64,000 nt of DNA from contig OOIN01000011.1 in the NCBI GenBank assembly GCA_900323505.1, forward strand, positions 992,001-1,056,000, read 5' to 3'. The translations under genes and the position numbers were made by a program. Positions 53,183-62,512 of this stretch are shown here, one piece after another (the first letter of the stretch is position 1; every line of letters begins with the position of its first letter). The notes under the pieces are model-generated. The model saw nothing but the letters and a program-made list of their open reading frames with translations. It ran no database searches and was not told the origin of the DNA. This DNA is from Ustilago trichophora. Lineage: Eukaryota; Basidiomycota; Ustilaginomycetes; Ustilaginales; Ustilaginaceae.

Positions 53183-54027
53183 ATGACGACACGATCCATC
53201 TTTGCCCGACTCTCCCACTCGTTGCGAGCGCCAGCAGCCCGTACATTCTCCTCTTCCTCTCGCGTCGAGCAGGCACCCGTCCCCAAGCCTACCAAACCAG
53301 CCTCGCAGTCTCAACCATCACTACCACCTCTACCAAAGACGCAGCTTGAGCAGATCAAGGCATATCCAGCACACCCGCTTCTTCAGTTCTTCAAGACTCG
53401 ACCACATGAAATCACCGATAAATCTCTTGGCGGCACCGCCGCCTACGAAGAGGCGAGCAAGGACTCGCTCGCCGCTCCCAAGTATTTTGTCAAGCTGCCT
53501 CATGCCGTTCATCAGTCGGATCTGGGCAGAAACTCCGAAAGCAGGTCTTGGTTGGCGAGCGAGTTGAGGTTGAAGAGTTCCAAAGATTTGCACACCTTGT
53601 GGTACGTGCTGCTCATGGAGAGGAATCGTTTGGCGACTGCGTGGGAGGAGCTGCATAGGGTGGGCGCCAGACAGGCTGCCAGGATGTGGTCCCAGAACCT
53701 TGGACGAAAGAACCACCGAGTAAGTAGCACAGCTCTCGCGATCAAGATGATTCCAACGCACCTCACACACTTTGTGAAAACCATGGCCAAAGCGATAGGT
53801 TGCTGACTTTCGTATCTTGTTCTTCTTTTGATCCTTTTCAGGTTCGCAAGTCCATGGCCCGCATCAAATTTGTCCTCAATGAGCGCCGTCTCGCCCTCAT
53901 CGAGGCACAGAAACAGGTCCGAGAGGCTGTTCCCGTACCCGAGCCCAGCCAAGGCGGTAGCCTCTTTGAGCAAGATGCAGTCGAGGAGGCTGCCCAACCA
54001 TCTACCACCACGACCACGTCGGCGTGA
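53183..54027 (+). CDS. Mitochondrial ribosomal protein uL29m (MRPL47/Mrpl4)
   Basis: Two exons, 53183-53719 (179 codons, phase 0) and 53842-54027, with donor GTAAGT and acceptor TTTCAG, giving 240 residues. The N-terminus is a basic Ser/Arg mitochondrial presequence (MTTRSIFARLSHSLRAPAAR). The conserved uL29m core follows: RSWLASELRLKSSKDLHTLW, YVLLMERNRLATAWEE and, across the intron, VRKSMARIKFVLNERRLAL. It is a large-subunit protein near the peptide exit tunnel of the mitochondrial ribosome. The tail is Ser/Thr-rich. The short second exon alone carries the last conserved helix, so the splice is needed. Confidence 0.93.
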
Positions 54028-54694
54028 GAACAGTTCTCACCTTATTTCCTCTGCCTATTTCACTCCAAAGCTTGCCAAAAGAATCCTATTCTCATCCATT
54101 CACCAGCATGTAACAGTATCACAGAGTCCAATCTCCACCGCATCATTGCCTTTCACAGAGCATCTCTCGGCTTGCTCGCGTTGGGTCCGCTCGTCTGACA
54201 GATCCATTCCAACCTCGTGGATGAACAAGGCACAGTTCACTCGATTGTCGTCAACAAATCAAGAGACACAGACGACGCCAGATTGAGGAAACAGCATACA
54301 TGTCGAATTTGTAAAAGTGACACCGCCTTCTTTCGATATTTCGGGGTGTGTTTTTGGGCGAGTGAACTAAGCAGACATGCAGCCAAGCTCGGGTGATGTG
54401 AGTGGAAGAACAGAAACGTGGGGTTGATGGTACAATTGCAGTGTGATGAAGAGTATATGCCGATGCAGTGTTTTGTTAATTTTGTCAACGAATCTGGGAA
54501 AAATCGAGGCTAGCAAACCGAGATCGGTGCTGTGATGTTGTCGACTTCGAAAGAAGGGGCAAAAGCTCGTCGACAATGCGTCGATGCACGGATGCAACCC
54601 AGATTGTCCATTTTCGTATGATGAAAGGGTGAAGAGTACTGCTGCAGGCGATGACGGGGCGGTGCTGAGAGGAAGAGGATGTAGAGTAGACAAT
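54028..54694. other. Convergent spacer, uL29m / eS24
   Basis: 667 bases between two convergent 3' ends. No gene, RNA or notable repeat was recognised. Confidence 0.45.
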
Positions 54695-56155
54695 TTACTT
54701 CTTCTTGGCAGCCTCGCTGGCCTTGGTCTTCTTGGTACCACGGACCTTCTTGGCACGGTTCTTGCGCTCCTTGCGGAGCTTTCGCGAGGCCTTTTCGGTC
54801 TTCTCGGCGAGGCCGACCTATAGAGAGTGAAGAAAAATATGAGGATCAAAATTGCGATGGTCAGTATATTTGCTTCGTATGCGATGATGCAACAGGGTGG
54901 AGCACAGCCTGCATCGTCGATAGCCAGAAAATGCTGATGCTATGGTAGCGAGATGCAAGCGTCAAGCGTTGGAAGAAGACACTTACGCGAACGAGACGGT
55001 GCTTGGGCTCGAACTTCATCGAGTCGCGCGAGTCGTAGACAAGGGCGAAACCAGTGGAGCGTCCACCACCGAAGGCGGTTCGCATACCGAAAACGACGCA
55101 CTGCTCCTTGGGGGTCTTGTACATCTCGGAGAGCTTCTCAGAGAGCTCAGCCTTGGAGACGTTGGGACGGGCAGGGTGGATGACATCGAGAACCATCTGC
55201 TTCCTCTGGAGCAGACGGTTGGTGATGAACTTGCGAGTTCGGAGGGTGACGGGAGAAGTGGAGTCCTGTAGAGCGGTCAACAACGACATTGTACGAGAAG
55301 CGGTTAAAGTGGTTAGCTAACTGATGGGATACACAAGTAGAGTGTTGGAGAGAAGGACTGTGTGCCGAATCAAAGTCGATTTCGATGCTGCCGCTGCTTG
55401 TGAATGCTTGTTGTTGATGGTCATATTGTTGAGAGGTATCGCAATGGAAGACATTCCGGTGGAAACAAAGAAGGAAGCGCTCGTGCCGAGCAGAGACAAA
55501 CGGCGGCAAGGCAGAGATTGATAGCAAGCCTTTTCTATTTTCCAATTGCCTTTTCGACGTCCGTTGCTTCGTCGGACCTTTCATGGCTGGTCTCGCAGCA
55601 TGTCGCGACCGCTGCTGTGCCTTGTGTTCGTAGCCATCCCAGATCTGCCTGTCAACCAGTGCTCCGCAACAGATTCGAGTTTTGGACCTCTAGTGGTGCA
55701 AAACTAGTTTGCTCCATCTTTGACACGGCGAATGACCATTGCGGAACCAACATCGCATGCATCGTTTCATTGGAAGCCCTTGTCATAGATATTATTGCTG
55801 CTGGTTTGTAGCACTTTGAGATGATGATGAATCATCGTCTGTCTTGCTTCCTCCTGATGCAGTAGTGGCACGATTGCTGGTCTGCGACGATGGCTGCGAA
55901 GCTGACGAGAGGCGGATGCAGGCTTATTATGTTGTGAATTCTGCGGTCATCACTTGTCGGTAGTGACGCTGTCCCAAGTTGTAGTTTGTTGGTATAGGAA
56001 TTGCTCCATTTATGTCGATGCCATGCGTTGTCTTTCGGTATTGAATCTGCTCATATGGTCTCTGTCGGGGTATGCTAGCAGCAGCAGCGTGGATGTTGTC
56101 GTCGTTGATTCGACTGTTGAGTCGCTTCTATCAAAGGTAAGGGCATACTCACCAT
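54695..56155 (-). CDS. RPS24: 40S ribosomal protein eS24
   Basis: Three exons: 56155-56153 (only the ATG), 55265-54987 and 54817-54695, giving 134 residues, normal for eS24. The product reads [20 protein letters not shown], then [26 protein letters not shown] and EPKHRLVR, with a basic tail ([19 protein letters not shown]). It is a small-subunit protein with the conserved [12 protein letters not shown] core. Intron 1 (56152-55266, donor GTGAGT, acceptor CTACAG) is 887 nt and intron 2 (54986-54818, donor GTAAGT, acceptor TATAG) is 169 nt. The ATG exon was chosen because it stands directly at a consensus donor and gives the expected N-terminus; it is inferred rather than proven. Confidence 0.92.
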
Positions 56156-56850
56156 CTTGACGAATTCTTGGTGGTAGCGAAGAAGAGCAAAGGATGGTGT
56201 CGAGCTCAAACTAGCAGCAAACCACTCTTCTCAGTCTCTCACTCCGCTGTCCACACCTACACTTGGGGCAGCGTGCTCTCACAATGTTGCTGATCTCGCC
56301 CTGTCTCTGGGCTTTGAGGCTTCCAGCGTGCTTCCTTCAGCTTGAACTGTGTGTTGTGTGTTGGCTGCGAATTCTCAGATGTCCATTCAGCCTCAACCGC
56401 ACTTCCTTTCTGGCAGCACATCGCACTATGCCCTTTTGCCTCTTCCTACGTCGAATTCGAGCACTTTGAAATCTCAAATGTCGGGGCGAGAGAATACAAA
56501 TTTCTATTTCTTTTGCACCAATATTACACACGATAGCAGGGCGAAACAGGATGAGCCTCTCACCAGAAATTTTCGGGAGCGTGGGAATTTTTCTTTTCAA
56601 CTGCAAAACCTGCTTCGACTCGAGCAGCCTCAGCTCTGATGAATCGATCGGGCGCAAATCGTCTAAATTACAGATTGCATTGCTCCTCCTGTCTGGCTCG
56701 GAACTCGGAGTCCTTCCTTCGACGAACCGCGCAATCCGACAGCACAGAACGCTGCCTGGACCCTGGCACAGTTGGCAAGCTAGGCAAGCGTGCATGGCCA
56801 CATTACTCTCTTCCAAAGCTCGTTCTTGGCATGACCCAGTCCTGGTCATC
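56156..56850. other. Divergent intergenic region, eS24 / USB1
   Basis: 695 bases upstream of both genes. Small open frames overlap, but none is convincing. No strong motif was recognised. Confidence 0.45.
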
Positions 56851-58151
56851 ATGAGCGGGGCTCTTTCTAGCCTGTCCCAATACGCTGACTCCGATACGGA
56901 TGGTGACCCAGCCAACGATACCGGGCAGGTATCTCCAACATCAGAATCGGCCAGAGGCACAGGCCAGGACCGGATCGGGACGAATGATACACAAGCAATC
57001 CTATCGAGTGCAGACCCTTCAAGTCGACGGAAAAGGTGAGCACTTCTTCTAGCGCGCAGATTCGGTGTGTGATAAAGAGTTATTGCTGAACATGCTCTTC
57101 CTTCTCTTCTGCATTTCATCTGTGTGGACAGGAAGCTACCACCTCTGGAAGTAGACAGTTTGCTCCCAGCCGATCAGTGTGGGCCGCCCGCATCGAGCCA
57201 CACTTTAGCAGTTCGCGGCACCAAGAAAGTCACTCGAGGGGACTGGCTCTGCTATTGCTTTGTCGAAGGTATGTCTGCACAACGTTCTCGCAAAAGTATG
57301 CAGGAAACAAGGACTGAACAGTGTGTTGCGCTCCCAGTCCCTGTGGAGCGATCTTTGAGCAAGCTCATACAGGAAAGCCACGACTACGTTCGGACGCAAA
57401 TTGGATCCGAGTACGGGCTCCAGGACTTGCGAGTCGCAGAGTCGTCACCAGATGACAGTCAAGGCGTTTCTTGCAGCACAACCAAAACGGAGCGTCTACA
57501 CATCTCCCTCACTCGACCTTTCACAGTGCGAAGCTACGAACGGGAAGAGTATATCAAGGTTGCTGCGGCAGAGCTGAGACGGCTCAAATCCATAGTTGGA
57601 AGGTGAGTTGTGCTGCTCCGAAACTAGTATCGGCTCAAAGTAGGGCATCGTAGGCTAATTCTCTCAAATCACCTTGCCGTGGGGTCCCGATAGCTTTGCC
57701 TTTTCTTTCTCGAGGTTTGCTTATCTCTCCAATGATGATGGTTCCAGGCACTTCATGGTACTCGAGGTTGGATCCGGACGTGAAAAGGTAAGCAACAACA
57801 AAGAAAGTGGACGGTTGATGTGGTATCAGGTCAATTCGGCTGACCAATCCCCTTCGGTTCCATCGCGAACAGTTCCACACAGTATCCACAGCACTCAGCG
57901 CCGAGCTTCGGCGGGAATTCAGAGCAAAGTCATACTACGAAGAAGCTCGATTCCATACAAGCACCGCATGTCTGACCAGTACAGCCGAGCGAAGCTCAAC
58001 AGAGATTGGTGGAGCGCTCGGACCTCGTTTTAGCAAAATCGTCGCCGACACAGAGGCCAAGTGGGGCGCCCAACTCCGCAAGTCTCCTCCCAACTGGGCT
58101 ACTCGCATCGGCATCCAGGTCGCAAACAGGATCACCTATGTGGATCTCTAG
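56851..58151 (+). CDS. USB1: U6 snRNA 3'-5' phosphodiesterase Usb1 (Mpn1)
   Basis: Five exons inferred: 56851-57035, 57132-57268, 57338-57602, 57694-57787 and 57873-58151, all GT..AG, giving 319 residues. The N-terminus (LSSLSQYADSDTD) is the usual acidic Usb1 start. The two HxS/T motifs of the 2H phosphodiesterase fold are present: HISLTRPF and, in the last exon, RFHTSTA, with FMVLEVGSGREK between them. Usb1 trims the oligo-U tail of U6 snRNA and leaves a protecting terminal phosphate. The last acceptor (CGAACAG at 57872) was chosen because the nearer AG at 57829 leads out of the conserved frame. The third intron candidate (57269-57337) is 69 nt, a multiple of three and stop-free, so it could be retained. 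Confidence 0.85.
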
Positions 58152-58325
58152 CTTTGTTAACCCATCCCCTCTATACCCGCTGCAATACATGCAGACTGAT
58201 CCACAGAATTTTGTGCCCATCAACTCCTGACGCGCGGGCCTCAGCAGACCCTTCGGTTGCCAGAGTAGTTCTTTCAGACCCGCTGTATATGTACGTTACT
58301 TTTCTTCGATGTAGACATGAAGCGA

Positions 58326-58428
58326 TCCGAATTAGTTTAGTGGCTATGACGGCGCCTTGTCATTCAATTGACCAGCGTTCTCCGCGCAGAATACGGCGCA
58401 GACCCGGGTTCAATTCCCGGATTCGGAG
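58326..58428 (+). tRNA. tRNA-Asp(GTC) with 31-nt intron, copy 4
   Basis: Identical mature sequence to the other copies. The anticodon is at 58359-58361 and the intron at 58363-58393. A T run (gatcattctttttttac) just downstream is the terminator. The gene and its immediate flanks match copy 3. It lies 174 bases after the USB1 stop codon. Confidence 0.95.
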
Positions 58429-58843
58429 GATCATTCTTTTTTTACGATTCTTTTTGATCTTTTTTTTTTTGTTGGCTTGCTTCTTAAAATTTTGGCATCC
58501 TTTTTCTACACATGCTCGCAAAGAGTCATTGGTCTTGGTTGCTCCTGCCAAGTCGATCTCGTATCACGATAATATTTCGGCGACAGAATTGCCGTTCAAT
58601 CTCAGGATAGCCTACTTTCAAGCAGCGAAGGAAGGATATGCTAACGATGGTATTGGCAAGGATTGATCTGTACGACAAAGATTATGCGAGAACGAGAATG
58701 AACGTTGAGAAGTGCAAGAGTGCAAGAATGGGGTACTGTACTGTACTGTACTGGAAGATCGGCAACACCAACACAATGCAACGTAAATAGTCCACCGACA
58801 GAGCATCATTTTTAAGGATTGGCAGCGAGATGTTGCAGGAGGA
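58429..58843. other. Spacer between tRNA-Asp copy 4 and the kinase gene
   Basis: 415 bases including T runs and a (GTACT)4 repeat at 58733-58752. It probably contains the kinase 3' untranslated region. No gene is seen. Confidence 0.5.
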
Positions 58844-61800
58844 TCAGCTTTGCGGCAAGGGTCCGGTCGGGCGTGCTTGTGCGTACAACATTTGGGTCGC
58901 CTTGTCGTCGATGGCAGGAACGTCGATCGACGCTGCGATCGACGAAAAGGGCGGCAGCGTGGTGCCGTGGCCAGCACTTCCAGCAGAGACATGGAAGATG
59001 GGATTGATGTGGTGCTGGTGTGCATGCGGCTGCGGATGGCTCGAGGTGGGATGGAAGGCGGGTGGCACAGATCCATCGCCTCCTGTGTCGCCCCGATGTA
59101 CGCCGCCCTGGTGCAAACTCTGGTGCAACGGGGGCAGCTGGTAGTTGGGGTGGTAGCCTGCCGAGGGTGTCACGGGCCCACCGTGAGAGTATGGATGGAA
59201 GCGTGGAATGCCGCTAGCGTGATGCAAGGGAGAAGCGGAACCTTGTCGATGCGCAGAGGCAGAGGAAGCGCGGCTATTGGCACGGCTCTGACGACTGAGC
59301 GACTGACGTGTGCCAACAAGGTGTGCGGGGCCTGGCGAGACGTTGCCCGGCGTGCGCGTGCGGGCCTCTGCGGCAGTCATGTTCTCCATGTTGGTAATGA
59401 GCTGGTGATCCAGAGAGCTGATGGAGCGGGTCTCCTGCGAGCTGCGATGCGATTCGAGCGACGGAGCAAAGCGGCGCTGGTCGAGCAACGAGGGCGCCGA
59501 GGCAAGCGAAGAGGACGAGCTGGCTCGCTGTATGTGATGTCCCTGTGGCATATGCTGCCCGGTTCCCGGCCCAGGATCGCTGTCACCGGTCTGATAGGAT
59601 TGCATCGAGGCTCTGCGCGGATCGACGGCATCCTCAAAGCTGGACATGGAGTGATCGTCGTCATGCTCGCGCCTGCGTGCCTTGTTGGATCGGCTGTATC
59701 TAGCAGCGCCGACACCTCGCCACGCCATGCTTCCCGACACGGTTGGGTTGGCGGCCATGCCGTACTCGGGGCTGAGGCCGTGGATGGGCTGTTGGAGCGG
59801 TGATCGCGGAAACTCTCCCGATGCAAAGCTAGGCATGGACGGCGAAAGCTGCGAGCCAGGCACGGCAGGTTGCTTTCCGCGAGCCTTTTCGCTTGGACTG
59901 GATCGATACGGCTCGTCCGCCTGGATGGTGCCTGCAAGCCATTCGACAGGATCTTTGCTGTTGGAAGAGGCCAACAACTGATTACGTTTCTGCATAACTG
60001 CGCGTGCACGATCTCGAGCAGCCTTTTGCTGTGCCTCACGCCTGGCCTTTTCGGCCTCTCGCGCCGCCTTTTCAGCCTCCTTCTTGGCCTTCTTGGGATC
60101 CAGCTGCTTGGGGGGCGCTCCATTGGACTGTGCTGCGGCGTTGGTATGTTCGGCAGCGATGCGCTGGGCTGGCGTGGGCTCGATAGAGGTTCTAAGCTCT
60201 TGCATGGATCCGTTGGCTGCCATGTTGCTTGGCACCATGCCGTTGGAGGGCATACGGGCAGCTGCGGCATTTCCAACTGCGTACTGGTGGGTCGCGTTGG
60301 ATGCTCCGCCACTGCCGCTTCCTCCTGCGGTTCCGCTGCTGCCGCTGCCTCCAAATACAGACGAGATGTTGAGCCCCCAGGCCTTGCTTCTGCGCCGCTC
60401 TTTGTCGCGCGAGCCGATGGTCTCATTGCTGGCGTTTGAGTCATTCTTCTGAGAGAGATCACCGGATGACGCAGCAGCTGCCATCTGGCCTTGCATGCTT
60501 GAACCAGAATAGGCGCCAGAGTAAGGCACAAATGCACCGGATCGAGCGGCTTGCTCGCGCTCGTAGGCTGCAGCGCCATGGTCATCGTAGCCACCTCTCT
60601 GCACCTGACCGGCATCTTGTCGGTATTGGCGGTGATACTGCTCGTACTGGTGCGCTTGCAGAGCTTGACCATGACGGTAGTCGGCATGCTTGAGTGTGGA
60701 TTCCGTGACCTGGCCATCGGATGGGGCCATGGATGCATTGCCGAGGACGATAGTTGCATCGGAAGATGGCGCACCTGACGAATCGTGGTGCGCCGAGCTG
60801 CTGGTTGCATAGACAGACGCTGAGTCGGGGAAGGCCGGATAGCCCGAAAGCGAGACGTCTCTGGACATGGAAGCGACGGGAGGCGCCCACTGCACTTCTG
60901 CGCCGTCCTCTTGCATGGGTGAGGCCGGAGAGACGTGCATGCTTGCAGCAGCCGGGGTATTTGCGTTGGGAGAGGAGGCGTTGGCAGCAGAGCGGCCGCC
61001 GTTGACTACAAACGAGCCATCTGGTTGACGGAGCATGGCCAACGGCTTGAGATTCGAATCGGCTGCTCCGAAGGGTGGCTTGATCGCATGCGATGACAGC
61101 GGCATCGAGTGCGATGATGGAACGGGCCTTGATGCGCCCGTGTTGGAGACAAAGGCCTGCTGCGGACGCATGGGAACAGTGGCACTGACGATCGGTTTTG
61201 CTTGTGGTGGTCGCAAACGAGGAGCTTCCATCTTCATGTACTCGTGCTCGAGACAATCTTTGCTGGTAAGCCGGGCTTTCGGATCGTAACGGAGAAGGTC
61301 TTCGATGCAATCGACGAGGCTTCGTGGGACTCGATCAGAGAACAAGCGTGAGAATTTGACGGGCTTGCGGATGGGGAATTGGAAGCCAACGGCCCTGGCC
61401 ATACGGATGCCCCGGTCCCACGGACCACCACCGTTGCACCTTTGGCGTGAGTCGTGACCGTAGCTGTGACTCGGGTCGCCGAGCACGTCGCAGATCTGGA
61501 GCACCTGGTCGACTTCGCTGTGGCCGGGGAAAAGGGGTTTGAGATTGACCAGCTCGGCGAGGATGGTGCCAAGTGCCCACATGTCGACAGGGTTGCTGTA
61601 ATCGCGCGATCGGAGAAGCACTTCGGGTGCACGGTACCATCGTGTGGAGACATACTCGGTATATGGCGGCTTGCTGAGCGTCTCACGAGCGAGGCCAAAG
61701 TCGGCGAGTTTGACGATGACAAGCACGTCCTTCTCCGGAGGCATGCCAGATTGAAGGTTGGGGTAGTCGGCCAGACCGGTTGTTGTAATGAGCAAATTTT

Positions 61801-62512
61801 CGGGCTTCATGTCACGGTGAAAGTAGCCGTGCTGGTGAATGTGCTCGAGACCCAGAACGATCTGCTCGTAGATGGAAGCAACCAAACCGGCGGCGAGCGG
61901 ACGACCCTTTCTCGACTTTGTGAGTTGGTAGAGGTTGCCCTCCATGCATTCGAAGACGAAGTGGAGTTCCTTTGTTGTTGGCATCAGAAAGGCATCGTAA
62001 AGCGGGATGATGTTGGGATGCGGAGGTATGGTGAGGAGAGACTTGAGCTCCTTGAGTTTCATGCATTCTTGCCAATTGGGGAAAGGCTTTTTCATCTTTT
62101 TGATAGCGACGAGACGCTTGCCAATGTATTCTGGACGTGTGGTGGGGTGTTGCATGGGTGAGAGCATGGTGCCGCTTGGGAGGGGACTCTTCCAATCTGC
62201 CAGGCATACTGTGCCGAAGGAGCCGTCACCGACATCCTTGATTACTGTAAAGTCGCGAGGGCCTTCTCTCATTAGTGAGGCGGCCGTTGTAGGCATGGGT
62301 TGGTCTGGCGGCCGTAGGGAAGACGAGGCAGTGTTGGAAGTTGAGGCCGATGGAGGCTGAGCTGTATAAGAGGCGGAGGCACCGTCCGGGGCGCCCCTGG
62401 GTATGCTGGCGGCCATGTTGTCGCGCAGACCGTGGTGGTGGTGATGGCGGTGGACTGGATCGTGGTGCGGAGGAGAGAGGGGTAGGTTTGAGCTAGAAGC
62501 AACCTGTGCCAT
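58844..62512 (-). CDS. crk1: Ime2/MAK/ICK-type protein kinase, Crk1-like
   Basis: 1222 residues, one exon. The kinase domain spans about residues 90-410: Gly loop VGDGSFGTVCLAD near 95, Lys in RLVAIKKMKK, HRDMKPENLL near 230, DFGLARE near 271 and the activation loop with a T-x-Y motif (PYTEYVSTRWYRAPE) near 285. A dual-phosphorylated TxY loop combined with CDK-like features defines the MAK/ICK/Ime2 group. In Ustilago maydis, Crk1 of this group links cAMP and MAPK signals to filamentation and mating. The ~800-residue C-terminal region is disordered, rich in Ser, Gln, His and Ala, with an Ala/Glu/Arg helix near 780-850 (KKEAEKAAREAEKARREAQQ). The name crk1 is assigned by family and smut context and is not proven. 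Confidence 0.9.
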   Translation of the reverse strand: MAQVASSSNLPLSPPHHDPVHRHHHHHGLRDNMAASIPRGAPDGASASYTAQPPSASTSNTASSSLRPPDQPMPTTAASLMREGPRDFTVIKDVGDGSFGTVCLADWKSPLPSGTMLSPMQHPTTRPEYIGKRLVAIKKMKKPFPNWQECMKLKELKSLLTIPPHPNIIPLYDAFLMPTTKELHFVFECMEGNLYQLTKSRKGRPLAAGLVASIYEQIVLGLEHIHQHGYFHRDMKPENLLITTTGLADYPNLQSGMPPEKDVLVIVKLADFGLARETLSKPPYTEYVSTRWYRAPEVLLRSRDYSNPVDMWALGTILAELVNLKPLFPGHSEVDQVLQICDVLGDPSHSYGHDSRQRCNGGGPWDRGIRMARAVGFQFPIRKPVKFSRLFSDRVPRSLVDCIEDLLRYDPKARLTSKDCLEHEYMKMEAPRLRPPQAKPIVSATVPMRPQQAFVSNTGASRPVPSSHSMPLSSHAIKPPFGAADSNLKPLAMLRQPDGSFVVNGGRSAANASSPNANTPAAASMHVSPASPMQEDGAEVQWAPPVASMSRDVSLSGYPAFPDSASVYATSSSAHHDSSGAPSSDATIVLGNASMAPSDGQVTESTLKHADYRHGQALQAHQYEQYHRQYRQDAGQVQRGGYDDHGAAAYEREQAARSGAFVPYSGAYSGSSMQGQMAAAASSGDLSQKNDSNASNETIGSRDKERRRSKAWGLNISSVFGGSGSSGTAGGSGSGGASNATHQYAVGNAAAARMPSNGMVPSNMAANGSMQELRTSIEPTPAQRIAAEHTNAAAQSNGAPPKQLDPKKAKKEAEKAAREAEKARREAQQKAARDRARAVMQKRNQLLASSNSKDPVEWLAGTIQADEPYRSSPSEKARGKQPAVPGSQLSPSMPSFASGEFPRSPLQQPIHGLSPEYGMAANPTVSGSMAWRGVGAARYSRSNKARRREHDDDHSMSSFEDAVDPRRASMQSYQTGDSDPGPGTGQHMPQGHHIQRASSSSSLASAPSLLDQRRFAPSLESHRSSQETRSISSLDHQLITNMENMTAAEARTRTPGNVSPGPAHLVGTRQSLSRQSRANSRASSASAHRQGSASPLHHASGIPRFHPYSHGGPVTPSAGYHPNYQLPPLHQSLHQGGVHRGDTGGDGSVPPAFHPTSSHPQPHAHQHHINPIFHVSAGSAGHGTTLPPFSSIAASIDVPAIDDKATQMLYAQARPTGPLPQS

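Noticed and set aside
55266..56152. Possible snoRNA in the eS24 intron (GTGATGA on the host strand)
   Set aside because: No downstream CTGA box on the host strand. A plus-strand ATGATGA/CTGA pair at 55831-55903 lacks a terminal stem and is antisense to the host.
58326..58551. Open frames running through tRNA-Asp copy 4
   Set aside because: Explained by the tRNA; the same translated string recurs at the other tRNA copies.
59377..60810. 477-codon open frame inside the kinase gene
   Set aside because: Shifted-frame shadow of the kinase C-terminal low-complexity region.
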